From contig CAINXK010000010.1 of the NCBI GenBank assembly GCA_903854805.1, forward strand, positions 1 through 51,106: a DNA stretch of 51,106 bases. Direction: 5' to 3'. Source of the stretch: an uncultured Anaerolineae bacterium (GTDB lineage: Bacteria > Chloroflexota > Anaerolineae > Anaerolineales > Villigracilaceae). The translations under genes and the position numbers were made by a program. Shown here one piece after another: positions 35,314-43,562 of the stretch. The notes beneath the pieces were generated by a model, which saw only the letters and a list, made by a program, of their open reading frames with translations, did not search any database and was not told the DNA's origin. Numbering within the stretch: position 1 is the first letter of the stretch; every line of letters begins with the position of its first letter.

Positions 35314-36015
35314 ATGTTAGGTGCCATCCCTATCGATTTTGTTACAAGTCTTCTCAGCTTTCTGTTCACAGTGCTTATATTGAGCTATATTGTAGGCGAT
35401 AATCCAGCCTTTCGGCTGGCCGTCCATGCTTTTGTGGGCGTTTCGGCTGGATATATTTCAGTCGTCATTTTTCGTCAGGTGATTGTGAATAAGTTGTTTT
35501 TGCCGTTGGTCAGCGGAACGCTGGTGGAACGTGCGCTTCTGGTTTTTCCCCTTATAATGAGTTTGCTACTTTTGGGTAAATCTTCCACTCGCTTTGAGTG
35601 GCTGGGCCGTCCGGTCGTGGCTCTTCTTGCAGGTATAGGTACGGCTTCAGCAGTTGCTGGCGCTGTGCTGGGCACGCTTTTTCCACAAGTGCTTGCTGTA
35701 ACTGGGATGTTTGATCTGCGCCCCAGTTTGATTCAAGGGAATGTTGTTGGCAACTTCTTGACCGGTGTCTTGATACTGGTAGGAACGATTGTAACGCTCG
35801 CTTATTTCCAGTTTACATTGGTTGGCAAAAGTAAAACCACGGGGAAGCGTGGTTGGTTAATAAACTTCATTGCCATTCTGGGCCAGATTTTTATTGCCAT
35901 TACCCTGGGTGCTGTTTTTGCAGGAGTATTGGCGGCAGCGCTTACTGCCCTGGTAGATCGAGTCCAGTCGTTGGTGTTATTTTTCGATTCAATTTTATCA
36001 AAATTCATCTATTGA
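35314..36015 (+). CDS. Multi-pass membrane protein of unknown function
   Basis: A 233-residue protein with about six hydrophobic segments. It begins MLGAIPIDFVTSLLSFLFTVLILSY-like, with the first two helices close together. The soluble loop has SSTRFEWLGRPVVA, then a glycine/alanine-rich helix (LLAGIGTASAVAGAVLG). No domain is recognised. Its ATG directly follows the stop of the zinc-ribbon gene, and the GlmL-like gene starts six bases after it. Confidence 0.72.
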   Translation: MLGAIPIDFVTSLLSFLFTVLILSYIVGDNPAFRLAVHAFVGVSAGYISVVIFRQVIVNKLFLPLVSGTLVERALLVFPLIMSLLLLGKSSTRFEWLGRPVVALLAGIGTASAVAGAVLGTLFPQVLAVTGMFDLRPSLIQGNVVGNFLTGVLILVGTIVTLAYFQFTLVGKSKTTGKRGWLINFIAILGQIFIAITLGAVFAGVLAAALTALVDRVQSLVLFFDSILSKFIY

Positions 36016-36021
36016 TCTCTT

Positions 36022-37773
36022 ATGCCTACATCTCCTATTGAAGGTAACTCATTGCTGGCAATCGACATCGGCGCAGTCAATACACGCGCCGCATTTTTTG
36101 ATGTAATTGAAGGCGGTTATCGGTTTATCGGCATTGGTCAGTCACCGACCACATCCAATGCACCGGTTCGTAACGCCATGATTGGCGTGCAACTTGCCAT
36201 TGAAAACCTTCAGGCGATGATTGGTAAGTCTTTGATGGATGACGACGGCCACCTCATCATTCCATCCCAGCCAGATGGCGTGGGAGTGGACAGCATGGTG
36301 ACATCCATCTCCGTAGGCCCGGTTATCAAGACAATCATCGTTGGTTTGCTCCCGGATGTTTCTCTTAAATCCATCGAAAAGTTGGCTCGAACAACATATA
36401 CGCATGTTGTCGATAGTCTGCAGCTTAATGATCCCCGCCGTGCTGATGAACAAGTGGATGCTATTGTTCGTTATAGCCCTGAGCTTGTCTTGATTGCAGG
36501 AGGGGTGAATGGTGGTGCGACTTCTTCAATTCAGAAATTGCTGGAGATTATTGGCCTGGGGATTTATTTATTACCTGAGGCGAAACGTCCCGCAGTGCTT
36601 TTTGCGGGGAATACAGAATTGGCTAGGGACGTACAGGTTTCGCTTGATAATATTGCATCCAGTATTTATGTGAGCCCGAATATTCGTCCTACATTGGATG
36701 TGGAAGATCTCGTCCCAGCCCAACACCAATTATCTAACATGGTGATTAACATCCGCCAGCAACAAATGCCTGAATTGGATGAAATTCGCACACTATCGGG
36801 CGGCACACTCGTCTCGTCATCTTACGCCCAAGGCCGCATGGTTCGTTTTCTGGCTGGCTATTTTGGATCGGGCAAAGGTGTGTTAAGCTTTGATATCGGT
36901 GCTTCGGCTATATCGATCGGGGCTTCATTCGGCGGCGATCTGCATCTAAACGTTTTCCCCCAGCTTGGATTGGGAGAACCGCTATCTGCTTTGCTGCAAT
37001 ACACAACTTTGGATGATATTGTTCGTTGGCTGCCGGTAGATCTTTCTGCTGAAACTGTGCGGAATTACATTTACCAAAAATCGCTATTCCCGACTGCAAT
37101 TCCCGCCACAAAAGATGAACTGATCATTGAGCAGGCTATTCTGCGCCAAAATCTAGTGCTGGCTACCAATTGGATGCTTCAACGGCTTCCAGGGCGTTTG
37201 CGCCTCCGCAACGGGCTATTGCCTTCCTTTGAGCCAATCATCGCGGGTGGGGCGGCCATTAATGGCGCGGCTAACCCAGGTCAAAAATTACTCATATTGC
37301 TTGACGGTTTGCAACCTGCAGGAATTACGACCATTGCGCTCGATCAAAATAACTTGCTCGCCATGCTTGGAACAATAGCCGAAGTGAACTCGATCCTGCC
37401 AGTCCAGGTGATTGATTCTGGCGTATTATCATATCTGGCCACAGTCGTTTCTCCGATCAGTGATGTAGAGTATGGCACGCCGATTGTGCACGCCAAGCTG
37501 ATTTACGATGACGGCACTGAGAAAACCAGTGAAATCGTAATGGGTAGTTTGCAAGTTTTGCCTCTCGAGAATCGTCAGACAGCACGGTTACAGCTTCGAC
37601 CGCTTAAGCGCACCGATGTTGGGCTTGGCCCAGGACGTGCAGGCGAAGTTGAAGTAATTGGATCATCCATCGGTGTTGTCATCGATGCGCGTGGGCGTCC
37701 ATTACGCCTGCCAGCCGATCCCGGTGAGCGCCGCGATTTGGCGAAAAAATGGCGCGCCATAATGGGAGATTGA
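36022..37773 (+). CDS. GlmL/MutL-like ASKHA ATPase
   Basis: A 583-residue protein resembling the glutamate mutase accessory protein MutL/GlmL, an ASKHA (actin/Hsp70/hexokinase) ATPase thought to protect or reactivate B12 mutases. The nucleotide site shows LLAIDIGAVNTRAAFFD (phosphate 1), VLIAGGVNGGATSSIQKLL, VLSFDIGASAISIGASFGG (phosphate 2) and IIAGGAAINGAANPGQKLL (adenosine). A C-terminal extension of ~140 residues is beta-rich and ends in VVIDARGRPLRLP. No glutamate mutase GlmE/S is present. In this operon it more likely serves the membrane proteins. Confidence 0.82.
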   Translation: MPTSPIEGNSLLAIDIGAVNTRAAFFDVIEGGYRFIGIGQSPTTSNAPVRNAMIGVQLAIENLQAMIGKSLMDDDGHLIIPSQPDGVGVDSMVTSISVGPVIKTIIVGLLPDVSLKSIEKLARTTYTHVVDSLQLNDPRRADEQVDAIVRYSPELVLIAGGVNGGATSSIQKLLEIIGLGIYLLPEAKRPAVLFAGNTELARDVQVSLDNIASSIYVSPNIRPTLDVEDLVPAQHQLSNMVINIRQQQMPELDEIRTLSGGTLVSSSYAQGRMVRFLAGYFGSGKGVLSFDIGASAISIGASFGGDLHLNVFPQLGLGEPLSALLQYTTLDDIVRWLPVDLSAETVRNYIYQKSLFPTAIPATKDELIIEQAILRQNLVLATNWMLQRLPGRLRLRNGLLPSFEPIIAGGAAINGAANPGQKLLILLDGLQPAGITTIALDQNNLLAMLGTIAEVNSILPVQVIDSGVLSYLATVVSPISDVEYGTPIVHAKLIYDDGTEKTSEIVMGSLQVLPLENRQTARLQLRPLKRTDVGLGPGRAGEVEVIGSSIGVVIDARGRPLRLPADPGERRDLAKKWRAIMGD

Positions 37774-37774
37774 A

Positions 37775-38830
37775 ATGCTGGCATCCTTCACTCACATCTT
37801 GCCTCTTACAACCGTTGTTCGCAAGCGCATCCTGCCTTGCGATGGGCGCATTCTCGTCAAGGTTGGTCAAAAAGTAGATCCGGCTGATATTGTAGCCGAA
37901 GCTATTTTTGGCCGCAGACACTTGATCTTGAATGTAGCTCGTGAACTTGGGGTTTCTTCCCGGCGAGCCGCCTCTTTGATTAAACTAAAAAGAGGCCAGA
38001 AAATCAACCAAAATGAAGTCATCGCCGAAACAAATGGATTATTTGCTCGCGAAGTTATAGCTCCCATGGATGGGCGTGTGGTTGTAATTGGCGGGGGCAA
38101 ACTTGTGCTTGAAGTAGGCGGTTCACCCATTGAACTGCTGGCGGGTATGCAAGGCGTGGTCACAGATATCATTCCTGATCGTGGCGTCACCATCCGTGCT
38201 ACTGGCAGTCTCATCCAGGGCTTATGGGGAAATGGGTTGCTTGATACTGGCGTGATGATGAGTGCCATGGACCGTCCTGATGAAGCTTTTGATACCACTC
38301 GTCTGGATGTTTCTGTTCGCAGTGCCATTATCCTGGGTGGTTATGTTGAGAATTCCACCATCTTTAAAATCGCAGCTGATTTACCCGTGCGCGGTCTAAT
38401 CCTTTCCAGTATGGCCCCCGAACTTATTCCCCTGGTTTCTCAACTAGCTTATCCGGTTATGCTATTGGAAGGCTTCGGACGCCGGCCGATCAACCCCATT
38501 GCATACAAGCTTTTGAGCACCAATATCAGGCGAGTGATTAATCTCAATGCCGCATCTTACGATCGCTTGAGTGGCGACCGGCCTGAAATTTTTATTTCAT
38601 TACCTGTTTCGCAAGACCCACCTGAACCTCGCGATGTAGATACATTTAACCCGGGACAGATTATCCGTGTTATATCTTTAACTGGCCCATCACAAACAGG
38701 TACGTTGACACGAGTAAGCCCAAGCCAGACCAGTTTAGTCAATGGCTTGAGAGTAAAAACAGCTGAAGTAACGCTGGATGGTGGCGAGAAAATTCTTGTT
38801 CCACTAACCAATTTGGAAGTGCTAGGGTAA
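37775..38830 (+). CDS. Protein with biotinyl/lipoyl-like half-motifs and KOW/SH3-like tail
   Basis: A 351-residue protein, not assigned to a known family. The N-terminal part has two beta-rich segments resembling halves of a barrel-sandwich hybrid fold: ILPCDGRILVKVGQKVDPADIVAE (near residue 20) and VIAPMDGRVVVIGGGKLVLEVG (near residue 93). No biotin or lipoyl lysine motif is seen. The middle (about 185-265) looks alpha/beta, with LPVRGLILSSMAPELIPL and YPVMLLEGFGRRPINPIAY. The last ~60 residues resemble a KOW/SH3 barrel (GQIIRVISLTGPSQTG). It starts one base after the GlmL-like gene. Confidence 0.68.
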   Translation: MLASFTHILPLTTVVRKRILPCDGRILVKVGQKVDPADIVAEAIFGRRHLILNVARELGVSSRRAASLIKLKRGQKINQNEVIAETNGLFAREVIAPMDGRVVVIGGGKLVLEVGGSPIELLAGMQGVVTDIIPDRGVTIRATGSLIQGLWGNGLLDTGVMMSAMDRPDEAFDTTRLDVSVRSAIILGGYVENSTIFKIAADLPVRGLILSSMAPELIPLVSQLAYPVMLLEGFGRRPINPIAYKLLSTNIRRVINLNAASYDRLSGDRPEIFISLPVSQDPPEPRDVDTFNPGQIIRVISLTGPSQTGTLTRVSPSQTSLVNGLRVKTAEVTLDGGEKILVPLTNLEVLG

Positions 38831-38862
38831 AATATATTCACCCACGTGAGGAGAAAAGAATC

Positions 38863-39513
38863 ATGGCGAACACATTTATTTTTGACGATGACCAACCTCA
38901 ATCTGATGCAGGAGCTCCAGACCCAGAATCACCCGAGCCAGAAAAGCCAGAAGGTGGTGAAGGTAACAATCGCACCTTTTTGATCGCAGCTGTTGTACTT
39001 GGCGGCATTGTTTTACTTTCGCTGGTATGCATGGCTGTTTACGCTCTGCTTATTATGCCGGGTCAAAAAGCCAGTGCACAGGCCACATCCAATGCCAATG
39101 CGGCGGCAAATACCCAGGTTGCTATGGTACAGCAGCAAACGCAGGAAGCGGCCTTATTTACCCCCACACTGCTGCCCACAGAAACTGCCGTTCCCGAGCC
39201 TACTGAAACACTTGTTGTTGTTTTTGCCCGGCCGTCGGCTGTTTCTTCGCCCACAAGTGACCCGGCAACCGCCACCGTTTCAGCTTTGCAAACGCAGTTG
39301 GCTGTTTCGCAGGCGACTGCTGCCGGTGCGAGTTCTGTTACAACTGGTACGCCAGGTACTCCAGGCACGCCAGGTACTCCAGGCGTAAACCAACTTGCTC
39401 GTACTGGTTTTGCTGATGAAGTTGGTCTGCCTGGTCTTTTTATTGTTGCCATTCTTGTTATTGCGGTGATCATGTTGGCTCGTCGTCTACGCCAGGGCCC
39501 ACAGGCACGTTGA
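38863..39513 (+). CDS. Two-helix membrane protein with Thr/Pro-rich stalk
   Basis: A 216-residue protein with an acidic N-terminal tail (1-45), a membrane helix (LIAAVVLGGIVLLSLVCMAVYALLI), a long Ala/Thr/Pro/Gln-rich segment (about 70-185) with a TPGTPGTPGTPG stretch, then a second helix (PGLFIVAILVIAVIMLARRL) and a basic C-terminus. The segment between the helices is likely a flexible external stalk. A clear ribosome site (GAGGAG) precedes the ATG. It is last in the operon and followed by a terminator. Confidence 0.75.
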   Translation: MANTFIFDDDQPQSDAGAPDPESPEPEKPEGGEGNNRTFLIAAVVLGGIVLLSLVCMAVYALLIMPGQKASAQATSNANAAANTQVAMVQQQTQEAALFTPTLLPTETAVPEPTETLVVVFARPSAVSSPTSDPATATVSALQTQLAVSQATAAGASSVTTGTPGTPGTPGTPGVNQLARTGFADEVGLPGLFIVAILVIAVIMLARRLRQGPQAR

Positions 39514-39526
39514 TATATTTTATTCA

Positions 39527-39561
39527 AAAATGCCCGGGCGGTTTAGTCGCCCGGGCATTTT
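39527..39561. terminator. Bidirectional terminator between convergent genes
   Basis: Perfect 14-bp stem (39527-39540 with 39548-39561), seven-base loop, GC-rich core flanked by A and T runs. It ends the membrane operon (+) and the phosphohexomutase operon (-). Confidence 0.9.
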
Positions 39562-39594
39562 GCTTTATTAAAATGTTTTTCAAGGCCAGGTCAG

Positions 39595-41049
39595 CTAGAC
39601 TACGTTTCCAGCCACCTTTTGACCAAATCCCAAGAGTTCTTTCACTAATTGCATCGAGCGACCTTCAGCGTAAACACGCAAGACAGGCTCGGTACCTGAT
39701 GGTCGGATTAGCAGCCATGAATCGTCCGCCAGGATGTATTTCACGCCATCCAGACTTGAAATCTCGGCCAATTTTATGCCGCCGATCTCTGCCGGCGCAT
39801 TCTTTAATAGCATTTCTGTCATTTCCTGTTTTGCCACTGGCCGGCCTAACCGCAAGTCGGCGCGTTCGTAAAAAGCCGGCCCAACGTCTGCCAGCAATTC
39901 CGATGTTAATTCACCGAGAGTTTTTCTTGCCTGGGCGATAATTTCAACCAGTAGCAGACCCATGATCGGGCCGTCACCTTCGGGAATATGGCCTTTAAAA
40001 GAGATGCCGCCTGACTCTTCGCCACCAATTAGCACATCCTCGGTCATCATATAATCAGCGATGTGATTAAATCCTACTGGTGTCTCGTATACTTTTAACC
40101 CGTAGCGCTTTGCCAACCGGTCAATCATGCGCGTGGTTGAAACTGTGCGCACCACGGCTCCTTGCCATCCGCGGACTTCAACCAGGTGGCGTAAAGCCAG
40201 CGCCATGATCCTGTGTGGGTCCACAAATTGGCCGCGCTCATCCATTGCGCCAATCCGGTCGGCATCACCATCGGTAGCCAGACCAAAGGATCCCAACCCG
40301 GCACCCAGCGCTCCGGTCAACGCACCAAGGTTTTTGGCGATTGGTTCAGGGTGTACCCCTCCAAAGCCCGGATTCATTTCGCCGCGTACTTCGGTGATCT
40401 CGCAGCCCGTGCCCTGTAAGAATGAACGAATGGCCCCACGACCAGACCCATACATTGAGTCAATCACGAAGCGTTGAGGATTTTCGGCGATTGCGTCTGT
40501 ATTAATTAGTGTGCGTAAGTGGTCAAAATAGGAAGGTAGCGGGTTAAATTTTTGGATCAGCCCGGCCTGTTTTGCCTGGTTGTAATCCATCAGATTCGGG
40601 CCGCGCGACTGCTCCTCGTTATCGTTGATATATACTTCCACGCGCCTGCACTGTTCTGGCAGAGCAGAGCCACCATATGCCGCTTTTAGTTTCACTCCGT
40701 TATAGCGGGGTGCATTGTGAGAAGCGGTAATCATCACACCACCGGCAGCCTGGTGGTGTTTTACTGCATAGGAAATGGCCGGTGTGGGTGCGTCAGATTG
40801 GGCGAGTAAAACGCTAAAACCGTTGGCGGCCAGCACGCGAGCCACCTCTGCGGCATATCGGTCTGAGAGAAAGCGAGTGTCAAACCCAACCACGAATTTT
40901 CTCAAATTAACGTTTGGGCTCGAACTGGTATCCCAGTATTCGGATGCAGCAGCATCTGCGATAGCTTGTGCCACCATGCGTAAATTACTAAACGTAAATG
41001 TGTCTGAAATAACGGCGCGCCAGCCGTCAGTGCCAAAATGAATAGGCAT
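39595..41049 (-). CDS. Phosphoglucomutase/phosphomannomutase
   Basis: Alpha-D-phosphohexomutase of 484 residues. The phosphoserine loop is ITASHN with Ser110, the metal loop is D260-G-D262-A-D264-R, the sugar-binding loop is GEESGGIS and the phosphate-binding loop RPSGTEPVLRVYAEG. All four signature regions are present, so it should be active. It interconverts glucose 1- and 6-phosphate or mannose phosphates. Which one cannot be fixed from sequence. A GGAGAA ribosome site precedes the ATG. Confidence 0.95.
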   Translation of the reverse strand: MPIHFGTDGWRAVISDTFTFSNLRMVAQAIADAAASEYWDTSSSPNVNLRKFVVGFDTRFLSDRYAAEVARVLAANGFSVLLAQSDAPTPAISYAVKHHQAAGGVMITASHNAPRYNGVKLKAAYGGSALPEQCRRVEVYINDNEEQSRGPNLMDYNQAKQAGLIQKFNPLPSYFDHLRTLINTDAIAENPQRFVIDSMYGSGRGAIRSFLQGTGCEITEVRGEMNPGFGGVHPEPIAKNLGALTGALGAGLGSFGLATDGDADRIGAMDERGQFVDPHRIMALALRHLVEVRGWQGAVVRTVSTTRMIDRLAKRYGLKVYETPVGFNHIADYMMTEDVLIGGEESGGISFKGHIPEGDGPIMGLLLVEIIAQARKTLGELTSELLADVGPAFYERADLRLGRPVAKQEMTEMLLKNAPAEIGGIKLAEISSLDGVKYILADDSWLLIRPSGTEPVLRVYAEGRSMQLVKELLGFGQKVAGNVV

Positions 41050-41124
41050 ACAGGTTCTCCATACAAAAAAGATATGCGGAAGTCAAAATTTCGCACTCAG
41101 GGGATGTTTACAGCGAAAATTGTG

Positions 41125-42615
41125 CTACGGTGCAAAAGATGGGGTGGCTGTCTCAATCCGGTCTCGGAGAACCCAGCCGTCGATATCGCGGGTCGATGTT
41201 TTGATGATCACATGTACCCAGGTAGCTCCATCAATAATTACGGGGGTATCGGTAAGGATTTCAGCCATATACCCATTCTGAACCGTTGTGATTGATATTC
41301 CTCCCGGTTTGTAGCGCACCATCACACCGCCTGATTCGGATTGTACTCGCCCGTAGACTGGCGTAGGCAAAAGTGTGGGGATCGGCGTGACATCAAGCGT
41401 GGATGTCAAGGCTGGCGGCGTGGAAGATGGCTTAATAGAAGGGCGGGCGGTAGGTGTAGCCAGCTTTTCCATGGTTGGGAGGAGCGTTGGATTGGGCCTG
41501 GTTGTGGCTGGCGCGAGGGGGTTGGATGGGACAGTCGGGTTGGATGGGACAACAGTCGGGATGGAAGTTGCATAAGCTTGGTCGCCACGGATATTGATCA
41601 GGTTGCCAAACCCGGCAAACCCGCCTAGAACCACAAGTCCAACCAATGCGAGCCCAATGGTTAGCGCATACCCGTTGGCTTCCAATGGATGGAAACCCAT
41701 GTAAAAGAAAATAACCAGGCTAATCATGAGTGATAGCGCCAGGTGGATCAAGAATACCAACCCTGCTTCTGGCCACAATCCCCTGATATTTGAGCTCAAC
41801 CCAAATCCGGCTGCGCTGATGGGTAGAAATATTTCATAAGCTATCATCAAGCTTGCTATGGTCGGCTTATCGTCGGTCTGAATAAAGGTGATGGTCATTA
41901 TTACGGTGCCAATCACCAACATGAGCAGGTCTGGCCACCATAAATGGGCATGGTGTAAAGCTTGTGTTGATGTCAGCGGCTGAAAGATACGCGATAAATA
42001 TCCCGCCAGAATACCAACAAAGAATACCATTGCCGTACCAGTCAGCATGCCACCGAAAGTTTGCCTGAATAGGTGGATTTCGCCAGTTGCGGCGGATAAA
42101 GCTGTTCCTACCCATGGTCCGAGTAGTGGTGCTGCCAGAATGCCCATAACCAAAATAGCAGGCGCATCCAGAATATAGCCTGCGCCAAGTATGCACCCGC
42201 ATACAAGCGAATAAACAAAAAAATCAATCGTTGGGGAAGATCGTTGGATGATTGATGCTAATTGCTCACCCAAATCACTCGCATTGAGACGATCGGTTAT
42301 GCGCGCTGACCGGCGACGACGGCGAAGTGGTTGTTTGATCTCAAAGGTAGCTTCATCTTCGGGATGGTGCTCAGTAAGTGAAATCTTTCTGGCGTCCAAC
42401 TCTCGGCGAAAAGCAGCGACATCGTTGTCCAGACGTGGAAAATCAAACTCAGCCGTCGTTTCTTCAGGTGAAGGCAGGTGCGTAGAGGCATCTTCGGAAA
42501 GAGCATGCGGGTCAAGCGCTTCTTCTTCCTGAGGCTGAGCAGGTTGTTCATTCTCAGGATATTCGGCCGGTGGCCGGGATCCAGGAAAAGGCGTATCGTC
42601 GTCTGAAATACTCAT
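41125..42615 (-). CDS. DUF389-like membrane protein with C-terminal SH3-like domain
   Basis: A 496-residue protein. An acidic, Pro/Glu-rich cytoplasmic N-terminus (1-130) leads into a hydrophobic core with about eight membrane segments. The core resembles DUF389, with an AAPLLGPWVGTALSAATGE signature (residues ~180-200). A Ser/Thr/Pro-rich spacer (about 355-420) follows, then a C-terminal SH3b-like domain (GRVQSESGGVMVRYKPGG, GATWVHVIIKTSTRDIDGWV) likely outside the membrane. The function is unknown; such SH3b domains often bind cell-wall peptides. The start overlaps the HAD gene stop by four bases. Confidence 0.78.
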   Translation of the reverse strand: MSISDDDTPFPGSRPPAEYPENEQPAQPQEEEALDPHALSEDASTHLPSPEETTAEFDFPRLDNDVAAFRRELDARKISLTEHHPEDEATFEIKQPLRRRRRSARITDRLNASDLGEQLASIIQRSSPTIDFFVYSLVCGCILGAGYILDAPAILVMGILAAPLLGPWVGTALSAATGEIHLFRQTFGGMLTGTAMVFFVGILAGYLSRIFQPLTSTQALHHAHLWWPDLLMLVIGTVIMTITFIQTDDKPTIASLMIAYEIFLPISAAGFGLSSNIRGLWPEAGLVFLIHLALSLMISLVIFFYMGFHPLEANGYALTIGLALVGLVVLGGFAGFGNLINIRGDQAYATSIPTVVPSNPTVPSNPLAPATTRPNPTLLPTMEKLATPTARPSIKPSSTPPALTSTLDVTPIPTLLPTPVYGRVQSESGGVMVRYKPGGISITTVQNGYMAEILTDTPVIIDGATWVHVIIKTSTRDIDGWVLRDRIETATPSFAP

Positions 42616-43082
42616 TTGCGCAAACTCGCAATCAATCTCAGTGGTTTGTTGAAGGAATCTAAGGCGTGCAGGATATCAGGCATCAGTAGGTCGGCAGAAT
42701 TGAGACTCTCTACTGCCAGGCCTTCCGCAGACATGACACAGATACCCAGTGCAGCAGCCTGTAACATTCCGGCGTCATTTGCGCCCTGACCAATCGCCGC
42801 TACAAACGATGCACCCAGTTGCAGGACGTACTCAGTTTTTTGTTTGACTTCATTGCCTGGCTGGATACGTACAGCTTTCAGGTTCAGTAGCTGATCAATT
42901 GCTGCCTGTCCACCATGGGTATCGGCAGTCAATAGGTGTATGGTCAATCGATCGCGGAGAGCCCCGATGCGCTTTGCAACACCTTCTATCAGTATACCAT
43001 CCACTGCCAATGTCCCGTTCACATCCATAACGAGATGCTCAATCCTTAGTTCACCGCGCCCCGGAATACTTAATTCAATCAT
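42612..43082 (-). CDS. Small HAD-like protein with DxN motif I
   Basis: A 156-residue HAD-superfamily protein like the soluble P-type-ATPase-like phosphatases. Motif I is MDVNGTLAVDG with Asp20 as nucleophile but Asn22 where most HAD phosphatases have the acid/base Asp. The other motifs are LLTADTHGG (motif II Thr), KTEYVLQLG (motif III Lys) and GQGANDAGML (motif IV Asp). This pattern suits P-type-like phosphoaspartate chemistry with slow dephosphorylation, or a regulatory role. A TATAAT at 43089-43094 predicts transcription starting on the A of the ATG. The DUF389-like gene is coupled to it. Confidence 0.82.
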   Translation of the reverse strand: MIELSIPGRGELRIEHLVMDVNGTLAVDGILIEGVAKRIGALRDRLTIHLLTADTHGGQAAIDQLLNLKAVRIQPGNEVKQKTEYVLQLGASFVAAIGQGANDAGMLQAAALGICVMSAEGLAVESLNSADLLMPDILHALDSFNKPLRLIASLRK

Positions 43083-43562
43083 ACGCTAATTATACAAGAG
43101 ATAATGGACTGAAGGGAGGTATTCGGGAAAGTATCTCATGATCGTACTTGTTTTTAAAGCATGTTGATGGGCGCAGCGCGTTTTTTAGTACCGGTCTATA
43201 ACAAACAAATTTGTTGGTTCCTTGTGCTGGTAATGAGTTTATTCGTATTTTGTGGTATCTGTTTATGAAAATATATTTTCAGTTTGATTACATACATATT
43301 GTGTATGTTTTTGGGAGGGTATTTAGTTTTTTTGTTTTCAGGCGATATTAATAATAACATCAGTGATGAGTGAGTAGAATTCTGTGAATACTGGCCAGGG
43401 TAAGTATTTTTTTTGTAGTTTATTCGCGCAAAAACACCTGCGGGAAAATTTTGGCGTTCTATATCGTAACCTGGAAAGACGTAACCAGAAAATGAAAGCC
43501 ATTATATTATTCGTGTTATTTATTCCAATTGCTGAGAAAGTTTCATTAGCTGGTTATCACCA
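43083..43562. other. AT-rich intergenic region between divergent operons
   Basis: 480 bases. A 62-codon open frame at 43384-43572 runs into the kinase start and looks spurious. A perfect 12-base palindrome AACAAATTTGTT lies at 43204-43215 and could be an operator. No hairpin terminator or RNA gene was seen. Confidence 0.45.
43089..43094 (-). promoter_or_regulatory. -10 box of the HAD gene (predicted leaderless)
   Basis: Exact TATAAT on the - strand, six bases upstream of the ATG, so the predicted start point is the A of the start codon. No Shine-Dalgarno is possible. The -35 is weak. Confidence 0.55.

Noticed and set aside
36022..37773. Glutamate mutase operon
   Set aside because: The protein is GlmL/MutL-like, but no GlmE or GlmS-like mutase subunit is in the operon. 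The B12-binding subunit nearby is of the methylmalonyl-CoA mutase type and on the other strand.
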